Origin: Sedimentisphaera salicampi
GTDB taxonomy: Bacteria; Planctomycetota; Phycisphaerae; Sedimentisphaerales; Sedimentisphaeraceae
Direction of reading: 5' to 3'
Length of the DNA: 64,000 nucleotides
Assembly (NCBI RefSeq): GCF_002117005.1
Contig: NZ_CP021023.1
Span: 1,426,001-1,490,000, forward strand
Shown here piece by piece: positions 28,845 through 39,082 of the stretch (positions are counted from its first letter, which is position 1; every line of letters starts with the position of its first letter). The notes below the pieces were generated by a model. That model was not told the DNA's origin, did no database searches, and worked only from the letters and a program-made list of their open reading frames with translations. The translations under genes and the position numbers were made by a program.

Positions 28845-31800
28845 ATGAAAAATATTAAACTATGTTTAATAATTTGCACTTTCTCTCTTATCGCAGCCAA
28901 TTTCAGCTTGGCTAAAAATGTTCTTTGCATAAGTGAAACCACAGAAACGACAAAAAGATATTATTACAACGATGCAGGTGCTTATATGTACCTGATGGAA
29001 AGATATTTCTCTCCAGAGCGAATACTTGACGAATGTTTCAATGTAACGCAAGTTAACTGGTCTAAAGCACAGCAGCACCTTAATAAATGCGAAAATTATG
29101 ATGCTGTAATCCTATGGGAGGCTCCCTGTTATATAAAAGACTCCCGCAATGATGACCCTTACCACAAGGATGTTGACGTAATAAATGAACAAACAGCGGA
29201 AAAGATTGTTGATTACGTAAAAAACGGCGGGGCATTAGTAGTGGCTGGAGGCGTGGTTAATTATGGAAACGGCCACCCTTTGACAGGTGCAAGTACTGAT
29301 GCAGGGGAAGGCAAAAGGAAGTACATTGGATACAGAGAATCCCCCCTTAGGGCTGTTCTTCCTCTGGAAATTCGAGACGATGTTACTATTGCCGCGATGG
29401 ACAGAGAGCAAATCCAAAAAACATGCAATTCAGAGCTGTTGGGCTCAATAAACTTAAAAAACTGGCCCGCTAATGCTTATCACAAAACCCGTAAAAAGAA
29501 GGGAGCTGAAAATCTTGCATTATTGGACAACCGCCCCTTAATAAGCAGATGGCAGGTAAACGAAGGCCGTGTAGCAGCTGTAACTGCTGCTCCAAGAGCA
29601 AACATACTGGTGAAAAATGAAAAAAATGCTCTGAATCCTATATGGTCTAAAGAAGCTGTGCTTTGGGACAGAATTATAAGATGGGCAATGGGTATTCCCT
29701 TTCAATCCTCAGAAAAAGAAGCTCAATTAGTCCAAAAGTACAAAAATCTTGCATCAGGCCCTCAGGAACTGCCCTTTGGGGCACGCCTTGGCGAATACCC
29801 TTATATTGCTCACGTATTAGACGCTGCAATGCCTGATAATATACTTAATCTGAACTATAAATACATCAATGACTTGAACTTTAACAATGTTGTGATGCAG
29901 GGATACCATTCTATAGGCAAGCTCGACTATCAGGATACCCCTGAGTCTCTTTTGGAATGGTGCAAAGAGCATACTAGAGCCCTTGAAGAAAACAATTTAA
30001 GTATGATAGCAAGGCCGGCAATGGCAGAGTCTGTCAAATTTCACATACCTGACCCAAATCAATGGGCTCAAAAGGTTCTGCCTTCCGGAGAATTTGCTTC
30101 CCATTACGGAGGCTACAAACCATGCCCCTACAACAAATATGTACAGAAATACGCAAAAGAGCAAATGAAACAGTACATGCCTGTACTTTCTGAATTCCAG
30201 AGAATAAGGGGAATTGTACCAGAGGATGAATGGGCTTGGACTCTCGGCTATAGAAACCCTTACGAAGGCGGTCAGGGAATTGGATGTTACAGCCCTTGGG
30301 TAAATAAACGTTTCAAGAAACTGACCGGAAAAGAAGCCCCTGCCCCTGAATACAAAGAAAAGGGGTATATTGCCCCGGAAGACGATTTATGGCTCAAATG
30401 GTGCGAGCTGATTCGTCAGGACGCTTATGAAGAATATAATGAAATGGTTACTCAAACGGCAAGAAGTTACCGTGAGGATTTTCTTGTAAGTAACTACCCT
30501 GGGGGCTTTGAAGGAAACACCGGCTTGATGATTGAGGAGGTTTACCTCGACTGCTGGCGGGAAAGCCCCCTTTTGGCAATTGAACGTATGGACGTGAGAA
30601 GCAATTTCAGAATGGACTCAAGCAGGACAGAATTACCTGTATGGGCAATGGTTGGGATATTCAGGATGCCTGAGGATAAATCAATCTATCCCGAAACATT
30701 GAGACTCACCACAGGGGTTTGCCTCGGCAGCGGTGCAAAAGGGATAATCCTCTGGAATTACGTCAATCTTTGGGGACAGTATTTCCAGCATCCGGGACAT
30801 GCGTGGCTTGAAAGTGAAGCGGAAGCTATAGGCGATTACCTGCATAAATTCGGCCCAATGTTTCTGGAATTAGAAAAAGAGCCCGCAGATATGTGGATTC
30901 TATCAGGATGGTTTTGGGTGAACAGTTTCGATAATTACCTGCACATACCGCCAGAGGAAACTTCCAATTACAACAAGGAAACACCTTGGTGGAATATACA
31001 TATTTCGGAAATCGCCGGACCAGCTGCAATGAGAGCAGGCATTTACCCAGAATTTGTAACTGAAAAGCAGCTTATGAGTAAAGAGTTATTCAAACAAGAA
31101 GCCGTGATGCTGCCCGGGGCAATTTATTCCAGACAGGGTGTAGTTGACAACATTAATAAATACATCGAAAAAGGCGGAAAGGTTTACCTTGATCAATCAG
31201 CAGAAATAGAGATACCCGGCGCCGAAACATTGCCAGTGGACTTCTCCAAATGGCATCAGGATATAGCCGAGGGCAAACGACCTACCCAGCGGCCTACCGA
31301 AGAAAATTATAAGAAACAGCGAAAACTAAGTGAAGAACACATTAGCAATGCAGTAGATGTTTTAGAAGAACATGTAACCCCGCAAGTATCGCCAAATATT
31401 GAAATTGACAGCACAGAATCAGCCTACACCCTATTGGCTAATGGAAGAGCCAAATATCTGTTTGTATACAATGCCGATGAGCGAAATCAAAACACTTTCA
31501 ATGTTACATGCCGAAATCTGCCAAATGTAGTCTATGATATAGAAAAATCTGAATTAGTTTCCGAAGGCCAGAATCCAATTAGTTTCAGCCTTTCACTGCC
31601 TCCCGGCGGGTGGAAAGTTTTTGCTCTTTGCGAAAATCAAATAGGCTCTTTAAAGGTACAAAAGGCAGATATTGAAGGCGACAAGTTAAATATTTCCGCT
31701 GAGATATACTCAGAAAACGAAGGAATATTTGATGCCGCTGTACCTGTAAAAATAATTCTTTACGGAGAGGAAAATAAAACACACGAATTTTACCGTTCAA

Positions 31801-31919
31801 CATCAAGAGGGAAACTCAATATCGAAATGCCTTTTGGAAAATCAATACCAAAACCGGTTAAAGTTGAAATGATTGAATTGTTTGAAAAGCATAAATGTAA
31901 AAATATTATAGGAAACTAA
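28845..31919 (+). CDS. Secreted GH42-like/GATase-like multidomain protein
   Basis: The 1024 residues start with a signal peptide (MKNIKLCLIICTFSLIAANFSLA). The first ~280 residues look like a class I glutamine-amidotransferase or ThuA-like fold ('YDAVILWEAPCY', 'IVDYVKNGGALVVAGGVV'). A central TIM-barrel-like part follows ('RGIVPEDEWAWTLGYRNPYEGG', 'MIEEVYLDCW', 'GIILWNYVNLWGQYF'). Next is a Rossmann-like part similar to GH42 trimerisation domains ('EAVMLPGAIYSRQGVVDNINKYIEKGGKV'). I could not assign a GH family with certainty. It heads a plus-strand cluster with a GH1 enzyme 13 bases downstream and a sodium symporter, so degradation of an oligosaccharide outside the cytoplasm is likely. GCGAGG lies before the start. 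Confidence 0.6.
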   Translation: MKNIKLCLIICTFSLIAANFSLAKNVLCISETTETTKRYYYNDAGAYMYLMERYFSPERILDECFNVTQVNWSKAQQHLNKCENYDAVILWEAPCYIKDSRNDDPYHKDVDVINEQTAEKIVDYVKNGGALVVAGGVVNYGNGHPLTGASTDAGEGKRKYIGYRESPLRAVLPLEIRDDVTIAAMDREQIQKTCNSELLGSINLKNWPANAYHKTRKKKGAENLALLDNRPLISRWQVNEGRVAAVTAAPRANILVKNEKNALNPIWSKEAVLWDRIIRWAMGIPFQSSEKEAQLVQKYKNLASGPQELPFGARLGEYPYIAHVLDAAMPDNILNLNYKYINDLNFNNVVMQGYHSIGKLDYQDTPESLLEWCKEHTRALEENNLSMIARPAMAESVKFHIPDPNQWAQKVLPSGEFASHYGGYKPCPYNKYVQKYAKEQMKQYMPVLSEFQRIRGIVPEDEWAWTLGYRNPYEGGQGIGCYSPWVNKRFKKLTGKEAPAPEYKEKGYIAPEDDLWLKWCELIRQDAYEEYNEMVTQTARSYREDFLVSNYPGGFEGNTGLMIEEVYLDCWRESPLLAIERMDVRSNFRMDSSRTELPVWAMVGIFRMPEDKSIYPETLRLTTGVCLGSGAKGIILWNYVNLWGQYFQHPGHAWLESEAEAIGDYLHKFGPMFLELEKEPADMWILSGWFWVNSFDNYLHIPPEETSNYNKETPWWNIHISEIAGPAAMRAGIYPEFVTEKQLMSKELFKQEAVMLPGAIYSRQGVVDNINKYIEKGGKVYLDQSAEIEIPGAETLPVDFSKWHQDIAEGKRPTQRPTEENYKKQRKLSEEHISNAVDVLEEHVTPQVSPNIEIDSTESAYTLLANGRAKYLFVYNADERNQNTFNVTCRNLPNVVYDIEKSELVSEGQNPISFSLSLPPGGWKVFALCENQIGSLKVQKADIEGDKLNISAEIYSENEGIFDAAVPVKIILYGEENKTHEFYRSTSRGKLNIEMPFGKSIPKPVKVEMIELFEKHKCKNIIGN

Positions 31920-31932
31920 TACAGGAATCTTC

Positions 31933-33303
31933 ATGGAAAACACAAAAAAATTCCCCGCCAATTTTGTCTGGGGCACAGCCACAGCTTCTTATCAGATTGA
32001 AGGAGCACGTTCACAAGACGGCAAAGGCGATTCTGTATGGGACATGTTTTGCAATAAACCAGATGCTATCTGGGAAAATCAGAAAGGCGACGTGGCCTGC
32101 GACCATTACAATCGCTACAAGGAAGACGTTGCGCTAATGCATCAACTTGGGTATAAATCTTACAGGTTTTCCATTTCCTGGCCGCGCGTTTTTCCGGAAG
32201 GCACTGGGATGCTGAATGAAAAAGGGATTTCATTTTACGAGAGATTAGTTGACGAACTTCTCGCAAAGGACATTGAGCCCTATATTACCCTTTTTCACTG
32301 GGATTATCCTTATGAACTCTACCGCCGCGGCGGATGGCTAAACCCTCAGAGCCCTGACTGGTTCGCTGAATACGCCAAAGCAGTTGTAGAGCGATTGTCG
32401 GACCGAGTAAGCAATTGGATTACAATGAATGAGCCTCAAATCTTTTTGGGAAAGGGGCATCTTGATGGAATTAATGCACCGGGCGATAAACTCGGATTTG
32501 CTCAATTCCTTCAGGCAGCTCATAATACACTTGTTGCCCATGGCAAAGCCGTGCAGGTTATACGATCATTTGCTAAAAAAACACCCAATGTCGGATATGC
32601 GCCTGTAGGAATAATAAAAATTCCTTCAACTAACAGCAAAGAAGATATTGAAGCAGCAAGACAGGCCATGTTTTCGGTTGAAGAAATCGGATACTGGAAC
32701 AACTCATGGTGGACTGATCCGGTTTTAACAGGCAGATATCCAGAGGACGGAGTGAAAACTTTCGAGGAATATCTGCCTGATATTGACTTAAAGGATATGG
32801 AAATCATTTCACAAGACATAGATTTTCTGGGTCTTAATATTTATAACGGGAGAGAAACAGAAATGGGTCCGGATTCAAAACCACAGCCTGCCGAAAGAGA
32901 GATGGGTTACGGCCTTACCTCATTCGACTGGCCGGTAACACCATCCTGCCTTTACTGGGGGCCGAAGTTTTTCTATGAAAAGTATAATAAGCCCATATAC
33001 ATCACTGAAAACGGTATGGCGAATAACGACTGGGTTATGCTCGACGGCAAAGTCCACGACACTCAAAGGATTGATTTCCTTAAAAGATACATCCTTGAAT
33101 TACATAGGGCAATCGAAGAAGGGGTGGATATAAGAGGTTACTTCTTATGGTCTTTGATGGACAACTTTGAATGGGCAGAAGGCGTAAAACAGAGGCTCGG
33201 CCTTATCTACACTGACTATACCACCTTGCAAAGAATTCCGAAGGATTCGGCATACTGGTACAAAGAATTAATTGAGACGAACGGGGAATCTCTTTTCAAA
33301 TAA
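31933..33303 (+). CDS. GH1 beta-glucosidase
   Basis: The protein has 456 residues, the usual GH1 length, with no signal peptide, so it is cytoplasmic. It hydrolyses terminal beta-glucosides (or beta-galactosides) with retention. The family N-terminal signature 'FVWGTATASYQIEGA' is present. The acid/base is Glu167 in 'TMNEP' and the nucleophile is Glu359 in 'YITENGM'. The aglycone-side 'SLMDNFEWAEG' is intact. AGGA lies before the ATG. It follows the secreted GH42-like gene and precedes the symporter, so it probably processes the imported sugar. Confidence 0.96.
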   Translation: MENTKKFPANFVWGTATASYQIEGARSQDGKGDSVWDMFCNKPDAIWENQKGDVACDHYNRYKEDVALMHQLGYKSYRFSISWPRVFPEGTGMLNEKGISFYERLVDELLAKDIEPYITLFHWDYPYELYRRGGWLNPQSPDWFAEYAKAVVERLSDRVSNWITMNEPQIFLGKGHLDGINAPGDKLGFAQFLQAAHNTLVAHGKAVQVIRSFAKKTPNVGYAPVGIIKIPSTNSKEDIEAARQAMFSVEEIGYWNNSWWTDPVLTGRYPEDGVKTFEEYLPDIDLKDMEIISQDIDFLGLNIYNGRETEMGPDSKPQPAEREMGYGLTSFDWPVTPSCLYWGPKFFYEKYNKPIYITENGMANNDWVMLDGKVHDTQRIDFLKRYILELHRAIEEGVDIRGYFLWSLMDNFEWAEGVKQRLGLIYTDYTTLQRIPKDSAYWYKELIETNGESLFK

Positions 33304-33376
33304 AATGCAGCCGGGCATCTGGCTGATTTGACAAGGCTTGAAGTTAGTAAAATATTATTCTTAACAAGGACTCCAA

Positions 33377-35476
33377 ATGCATCTAATTGACTGGATGATA
33401 ATTATTGTATCAGTTCTTACCGTACTTTTAATCGCAGGTACAACTAGAAAATATATGCAGGGCGTTGCAGACTTTCTTGCCGCAGGCAGAGTAGGCGGCA
33501 GATATATGCTGTGTATAGCCGAAGGAATAGCATGGCTTGGAGCTGTTTCAATTATAGCTGGATTTGAGACTGGTTACAAAGCCGGTTTTACATCCTTGTG
33601 GTGGCAGCAGATTCACGTTCCAATATTACTGCTGATCTCATTATCGGGCTGGATTATATACCGATACAGGGAAACAAGAGCTCTGACTCTTGCCCAGTTC
33701 TTTGAAATGAGATACAGCAGACGTTTCAGAATATTTGCCGGAATTCTGCAATGGGTTGCAGGCATTATCAACATGGGTATTTTCCCTGCTGTAACGGCAC
33801 GGTTTTTCGTTTACTTCTGCAACCTGCCTTTAGAGCTCACTCTTGGCTCTGTTACATTTCCAACTTACTGGCTGGTAATGTTTTTCCTGCTGATTTCTGC
33901 ATTAACACTGCTTCTGTTCAGTGGACAGATCGGTGTGCTTGTAACAGACTTTGTTCAGGGCTCTTTTACAAACATAGGGTTTGTCTGCCTTACAATTTTC
34001 TTTTTCTTCTTCATGTTCGGCGACTGGTCATTTATCGTTGATACTTTGATTGATGATAACCCCGAAATGATAAACCCGATGCTGACGAACAAAGTCGAAG
34101 ATTTTAATATCTGGTTCTATCTTATCGCAGGCTTCAGCCTCGTTTACAATCACATGGCATGGCAGGGCTCGCAGGGATATAACGCCTCAGCCAAAAGCCC
34201 TCATGAAGCCAGAATGGCACGTATTATAGCCAACTGGCGAGGTGTCCCTAACATGGTCTTCTTTGCTGTATTACCGATTTGTGCATTTGTATATATGAAC
34301 AACCCTGAGTTTTCTCAAGGTGCTGAGGTTATACAACAATCTGTGTCTGAGAACGTCGATAACGAAGCACTGACAAATCAGGTAAAAGTTACCCTTGCCA
34401 TATCCCGAATGCTTCCAACAGGCCTTATGGGGATGTTCGCAGCCACAATGATGCTTGCTTCAATCAGCACCCTGAATACATACATGCATTCTTGGGGCAG
34501 TATTTTTGTTCAGGACGTACTTATTCCGATAAGAAACAAACCTTTCAATGCCAAAAAACATATTTGGGCTCTGAGGGGATCAATACTTTTTGTAGCACTG
34601 TTTGTATTCTGTTTCGGGATGTTATACAAGCAGACAGAAGACATACTTCTGTTTTTCGGGCTCACCGGTGCTATAGTTTTAGGAGGAGCAGGTTCAGTAA
34701 TAATCGGTGGTTTGTACTGGCGAAAAGGCACAACTCCCGCAGCTTATTCAGCAATGATAGTTGGAGCCGTGCTTTCTCTTGGCAAAATAATACTGGACCA
34801 GGAAGCTCTCTTCACAAAACTTCGAGACTATATGATCTCTAAAATGCCTGCCACTGTTTCAAGCATCAACAGCTATGTCTCAAATCATTTCCCTGATATA
34901 ATTGAAAAACACGGCATGTTCGAGAGCTGGCTCAGGATTCCAATTAACGGCCAATGGATGTTTGCTGTGGCAATGGCTTCGGCAATACTTACATATATTA
35001 TGGTTTCTCTTCTTACCTGCAAAGGGAATTTCAATCTCGAAAAGATGCTCCACAGGGGCAAATACAAAATAGAATCTGACCAGTCCACCAGAGAAAAACC
35101 TCAACGCGGCCTGAAAATTTTTGGTGTCACAGAAGAATTTTCCAAAACAGATAAATTTATTTACTTTATAACAATATTCTGGTCTATGGGGTGGATGGCA
35201 GTATTTCTAGTTGGAACAGCGTACGCTTTGATCTCTGGCAATACAACGACTATGGGCTGGGCAAAATTCTGGCAGCTTCAGTTCTGGATATTAATTGCAG
35301 TATCCGTAATCGTGAGTATATGGCTTCTTATAGGCGGAATTAAAAATATGATAGAGATGTTCTCCGACCTCAAAACACTTAAGAGAAATGATCTGGATGA
35401 CGGCAGGGTAATAAACAGTCATAATTTGAGCGATGAAGCCAAGCCAACTTCGAATGATGGCAGCCAAGGTCAGTAA
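33377..35476 (+). CDS. Sodium:solute symporter (SSS family)
   Basis: This membrane protein has 699 residues and about 13-14 hydrophobic segments. The first helix and 'YMQGVADFLAAGRVGGRYML' match the SSS-family N-terminus, with 'GIAWLGAVSIIAGFETGY' in helix 2 and 'ARFFVYF' later. A long loop with 'NVDNEALTNQVKVTLAISRMLPTGLMGMFAATMMLASISTL'-like content (helix 8 region) is typical of sugar-transporting members; the C-terminal extension is hydrophilic. It should import a sugar or glycoside with Na+. AAGGA is 6 bases before the ATG. It is transcribed with the GH1 and CBM9-like genes. Confidence 0.9.
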   Translation: MHLIDWMIIIVSVLTVLLIAGTTRKYMQGVADFLAAGRVGGRYMLCIAEGIAWLGAVSIIAGFETGYKAGFTSLWWQQIHVPILLLISLSGWIIYRYRETRALTLAQFFEMRYSRRFRIFAGILQWVAGIINMGIFPAVTARFFVYFCNLPLELTLGSVTFPTYWLVMFFLLISALTLLLFSGQIGVLVTDFVQGSFTNIGFVCLTIFFFFFMFGDWSFIVDTLIDDNPEMINPMLTNKVEDFNIWFYLIAGFSLVYNHMAWQGSQGYNASAKSPHEARMARIIANWRGVPNMVFFAVLPICAFVYMNNPEFSQGAEVIQQSVSENVDNEALTNQVKVTLAISRMLPTGLMGMFAATMMLASISTLNTYMHSWGSIFVQDVLIPIRNKPFNAKKHIWALRGSILFVALFVFCFGMLYKQTEDILLFFGLTGAIVLGGAGSVIIGGLYWRKGTTPAAYSAMIVGAVLSLGKIILDQEALFTKLRDYMISKMPATVSSINSYVSNHFPDIIEKHGMFESWLRIPINGQWMFAVAMASAILTYIMVSLLTCKGNFNLEKMLHRGKYKIESDQSTREKPQRGLKIFGVTEEFSKTDKFIYFITIFWSMGWMAVFLVGTAYALISGNTTTMGWAKFWQLQFWILIAVSVIVSIWLLIGGIKNMIEMFSDLKTLKRNDLDDGRVINSHNLSDEAKPTSNDGSQGQ

Positions 35477-35657
35477 TGCTGTTAAGTCAAACAAAGCTTA
35501 ATTAGTTACTGCATAAGGCAAGAAATACAGCAGCCTGTTCACGGCAAGTTTAGCACGGAGATTAGTCATATTAAACACAATAAAACTAACGCAAACTTGT
35601 GAGGGGACTGATGCATTGGCCTTAATGCTTAATTGAAAATTTTGACAGGGAACTTGT

Positions 35658-36407
35658 ATGAAAAAGACAGTAAATTTTGTTCTGCTTCTCTCAATACTTT
35701 TATTTGGAGCTTCGTGTACTGTGTCAGAAATATCCGCAGTTAAAGAAAAGTCATATTTGGTTAAACGCATTGACGAGCCTTTGCAAATTGATGCAAACTG
35801 GGATAAGTCTGTATGGCAGGATATTAAGCCGCTTACACTTGGATTTTATATGGGTGAGAAGCCTGAATACTTCCCAACTGTGAAGGCAAAGCTTGCCTAT
35901 GACAACGATAATATATATGTCATATTCAAAGTTGACGACAAGTACGTTAAGGCCGTGGCTGAAAGTTATAACGAACCCGTCTGTCTGGACAGTTGTGTGG
36001 AATTCTTTTTCACTCCGGGCGAGCGAATCGCAGACGGCTATTTCAATCTGGAAGCCAACTGCGCAGGCACAATCCTGATGTACCACCAGCTCGAACGCGG
36101 CGTAAAGGCCAAGCCGATGAGCGAAGCAAAGCTCGATCAGATAGAAATAGCCCATTCAATGCCGGGCTTAGTAAAGGAAGAGATAAAGACGCCGATAACA
36201 TGGACATTGGAATATCGCCTGCCTTTGAGCATACTGGAGAGCCATTCTGCATTAACCAAGCCTAAATCAGGGGCAAAATGGAAAGCTAACTTCTACAAAT
36301 GCGCTGATAATACTTCTAATCCGCATTGGCTGACATGGTCTTATGTTGACAAGCCGCAGCCAGACTTCCACAGGCCTGAATACTTCGGAACGCTGATTTT
36401 TGAGTAA
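35658..36407 (+). CDS. CBM9-like carbohydrate-binding lipoprotein
   Basis: The 249 residues start with a lipoprotein-type signal (LLLSILLFGASC, with a plausible lipidation Cys at about 20). The rest has the CBM9/family 9-like pattern: 'LVKRIDEPLQIDANWDKSVWQDIKPL', 'AKLAYDNDNIYVIFKVDDKYV', 'DSCVEFFFTPG', 'YFNLEANCAGTI', 'WTLEYRLPLSIL'. It is probably an anchored surface protein that binds a glycan for the neighbouring transporter. AGGGAACTTGT precedes the ATG. It closes the cluster begun at 28845. Confidence 0.82.
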   Translation: MKKTVNFVLLLSILLFGASCTVSEISAVKEKSYLVKRIDEPLQIDANWDKSVWQDIKPLTLGFYMGEKPEYFPTVKAKLAYDNDNIYVIFKVDDKYVKAVAESYNEPVCLDSCVEFFFTPGERIADGYFNLEANCAGTILMYHQLERGVKAKPMSEAKLDQIEIAHSMPGLVKEEIKTPITWTLEYRLPLSILESHSALTKPKSGAKWKANFYKCADNTSNPHWLTWSYVDKPQPDFHRPEYFGTLIFE

Positions 36408-36433
36408 TCTATTATTGCTCGAGCTGAATTTTA

Positions 36434-37330
36434 TCACAAGTCTCCGATGTGGGTGTTTCTGAAATGAAGCGGGGAGATCCCGTAAAACTTTTTGAAGTTT
36501 CTTGAGAAGTGGTAAGGGTCTTCAAATCCTACTTCATACCCCACCTCGCGAACTGTCAGGTTTGACTTTAACAGTATGCTTGCAGCCTTGTTCAGCTTGA
36601 GCCTCATAATGTATTGCTGGGGCGTAGTGTTTGAGTACCTCCTGAACAATCTCGACATATACCGTATGTTGACAGAACACGCAACAGCGACATCAACAGG
36701 GGAAAGGATTTCAGAGAAGCTGCTGTCAATGTACTTTTTACACTTCCTGTATTTTTCAAGGGCTAAAGTTTGTTTTTTTTCGGAGGGGGAAAAGCTTAAC
36801 GCTTGCTCAAGGATGATAGCTTCAAGATACAAACTGCATAGTCTTGGCGAAAGTTCCATCTCTTCTAACCCCTTCTCAAGGATCACTTCCGTTAGAAAGT
36901 CGATTCGGGAAAAGTTTGTAACTTTGACTACTTTTCCTTTGCCGAATCCTGCGGTTTCGAACAGCTCACTTGCGTAAGTTCCGGTGAATGCTATAAAGAT
37001 ATGCTCCATCGGATAATCCTGATTGCAACGGTAGTGGTGAGGGGTACCCGGAGCAAAAGCACCTATCGTGCCCTTTTTAAGATTATAATTCTGCGAACCA
37101 ATTTCAAAAAAGCATTCGCCTCTGATTGGTAACTCTAAGACATAATACGGATAGGTTCTCCTCTGTATCTCAAAGTCAGGAGCGCATTGTTCATATCCAC
37201 CAAATACAACAGCCAGCTTCTCTTCTGTATCCGGCCTTGTGTCAAAAAAGAAATATTTTGACTTCTCATCATTTACGCTTCCCTCAAGTGCGAGATGCGT
37301 TTTCTTTTCTATTTGCTCTTTCTTTTTCAT
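36434..37330 (-). CDS. AraC-family transcriptional regulator
   Basis: The protein has 298 residues. An N-terminal cupin-like ligand domain (about 35-170; 'YYVLELPIRGECFFEIG', 'GTIGAFAPGTPHHYR') is followed by a C-terminal AraC double HTH (about 195-298; 'SPVDVAVACSVNIRYMSRLFRRYSN', 'TVREVGYEVGFEDPYHFSRNFKKFYG'). Such regulators usually activate adjacent carbohydrate genes on ligand binding. It is convergent with the CBM9-like gene and divergent from the PIG-L operon starting 118 bases away at 37448, which makes that operon its most likely target. Confidence 0.93.
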   Translation of the reverse strand: MKKKEQIEKKTHLALEGSVNDEKSKYFFFDTRPDTEEKLAVVFGGYEQCAPDFEIQRRTYPYYVLELPIRGECFFEIGSQNYNLKKGTIGAFAPGTPHHYRCNQDYPMEHIFIAFTGTYASELFETAGFGKGKVVKVTNFSRIDFLTEVILEKGLEEMELSPRLCSLYLEAIILEQALSFSPSEKKQTLALEKYRKCKKYIDSSFSEILSPVDVAVACSVNIRYMSRLFRRYSNTTPQQYIMRLKLNKAASILLKSNLTVREVGYEVGFEDPYHFSRNFKKFYGISPLHFRNTHIGDL

Positions 37331-37447
37331 ATCCTTCCTTAAAGTTACTTATATCCATCATTATGTTACTTGGCTCTATGGAAGTCAAGAATAATCATGA
37401 GATAATTAAATAGAGATTATGGAAGACTGAAAGATAAAAGGGGCTAT

Positions 37448-38314
37448 ATGATATACAGCGAAAAGTTTAAAACTAAAACAGAGTATGTCCGTCTTGTCGG
37501 CGATGAGAGAAGAACAGGGGAAACCCTTGCCGATGTCTCAAGGAGCTGGCAGGGTGAAAGAGAGCGGTTTCTTTTTATAAGTCCTCATGATGATGATGTT
37601 TTGTTAGGTGCAGGCCTTTTTATGCAGCTTGCTGTTAAAGAAAAAGTGCCTGTATATATAATGATCGTTACAGACGGTTCAATGGGTTATTGTGATGAGA
37701 ATGAGAAAAATTCGATTACAGAACTCAGAAAGAAAGAGACCTATGATTGCTATATGTCTCTCGGCATACCTCGCGAGAATATAATCTGGCTCGGATTTCA
37801 GGATTGTCGATTAAACAGCTTTCAGGGGCGCAGATTTGATAACAGCGAGATGTCGCTTAAGGGTGCAGTTGGGCTTCAGAATTCATTTACTCATTGGATT
37901 AGAAAAATCGCACCAACCCAGTGTTTCCTGCCTACCTCAAGTGATATTCATCCAGACCACAAGATCGTACATCAAGAGTTTTTGATAAGCCTTTTTCATG
38001 CCGCCGGCGATATCTGGCCGGAGCTTGGAGAGCCGGTAAGCAAGGTTCCTTACGTCCATGAGATGGGTGTGTATTGCGACTTCCCAACGCCGCCTCATTT
38101 AAGGGTTAAGGCTCCATTTTCTATGCTCGAAAAAAAGGTTCAGGCAGCTGAGAAGTTCAAATCACAAAGGCAGGTAAGCTCACTTATTGAAATAGTTAGG
38201 AAATCAGGTCCCTACGAATATCTGCGTGAATTAAAGTATAAACTGTATCACCCTGAAGCCTACTATGCTATGTTTGAACGCAGCCATCATTATTATTTGC
38301 AGGGGCAGAGATGA
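37448..38314 (+). CDS. PIG-L/LmbE-family deacetylase
   Basis: The 288 residues include the zinc site 'SPHDDDVLLGAG' (His-X-Asp-Asp) and the later 'SSDIHPDHKIVHQEF' His motif that define PIG-L N-acetylglucosamine deacetylase-like enzymes. No signal peptide is present. It is first gene of an operon (ATGA overlap with the next gene), which also contains a phosphofructokinase fragment and a SIS isomerase. Deacetylation of an N-acetylated amino sugar is therefore a reasonable inference. AAGGGG lies before the ATG. Confidence 0.9.
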   Translation: MIYSEKFKTKTEYVRLVGDERRTGETLADVSRSWQGERERFLFISPHDDDVLLGAGLFMQLAVKEKVPVYIMIVTDGSMGYCDENEKNSITELRKKETYDCYMSLGIPRENIIWLGFQDCRLNSFQGRRFDNSEMSLKGAVGLQNSFTHWIRKIAPTQCFLPTSSDIHPDHKIVHQEFLISLFHAAGDIWPELGEPVSKVPYVHEMGVYCDFPTPPHLRVKAPFSMLEKKVQAAEKFKSQRQVSSLIEIVRKSGPYEYLRELKYKLYHPEAYYAMFERSHHYYLQGQR

Positions 38315-39066
38315 GCATAAAGGATATTCTATATTTAGGCGATACCGATCTCAGGCAGCAGGCAGGATACCTTGCAGGTGTTATGTCTTGCAGCGGGATT
38401 AGTTTCGATTACCTTCCCTCAAACTTATCTTTCGATGAGAAGCTATTGAAAAACAGTTACAAGGCTGTTGTATTAAGCGATTACCCTTCTTCAAATTTCA
38501 CTGCAAGCCAATTAGAAAAGTTAGCGGAAATGGTAAAAGACGGGACTGGCTTGATAATGATAGGAGGATGGGAGTCTTTTCAGGGACTGGACGGCAATTA
38601 CAGCAGCACCCCCCTTGCGGACATTCTGCCTGTAAACATTTCAGACAGTGATGACAGAATGAATGTTTCCAGCCCGTTATTGATCTCAAGGGAGCTGCCC
38701 CATCCTGTAATCTCTGAACTGCCATTTGATAAGCAGGCTCCCGTAATAGGCGGACTCAACAGAGTTACTCCTAAACCGAATTCAGAGGTAATCCTCAGGG
38801 GTGTCAAGTTTACCGCAAGCAAGACAGAATCTTCTTACACCTTCACTCAAGGCGAAAGCTATCCGCTCCTTATTACAGGTTTCTGCGGCAAAAGCCGAAC
38901 GGCTGCCTTTACTTCTGATGTTGCCCCGCACTGGGCTGGACCGCTGATTGACTGGGGGGATGCCCGCGTGAATGCGCAGGCAGATGGCGCTGAAGCTATT
39001 GAAGTTGGAAATTATTACACACAGTTTTTCAGCAATATTCTTAAATGGCTAACGAAAGAAATATGA
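38311..39066 (+). CDS. GATase1-like (ThuA-type) protein of the amino-sugar operon
   Basis: The protein has 251 residues and overlaps the PIG-L stop codon by ATGA. It resembles the putative glutamine amidotransferase family with a Rossmann-type fold: 'KDILYLGDTDLRQQAGYLAGV', 'YKAVVLSDYP', 'GTGLIMIGGWESFQG', 'GFCGKSRTAAFTSDVAPHW'. No GATase catalytic Cys-His-Glu triad was identified. The function is unknown; translational coupling suggests that it works with the deacetylase. Confidence 0.75.
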   Translation: MSIKDILYLGDTDLRQQAGYLAGVMSCSGISFDYLPSNLSFDEKLLKNSYKAVVLSDYPSSNFTASQLEKLAEMVKDGTGLIMIGGWESFQGLDGNYSSTPLADILPVNISDSDDRMNVSSPLLISRELPHPVISELPFDKQAPVIGGLNRVTPKPNSEVILRGVKFTASKTESSYTFTQGESYPLLITGFCGKSRTAAFTSDVAPHWAGPLIDWGDARVNAQADGAEAIEVGNYYTQFFSNILKWLTKEI

Positions 39067-39082
39067 TAGTCAAGGAACAGTT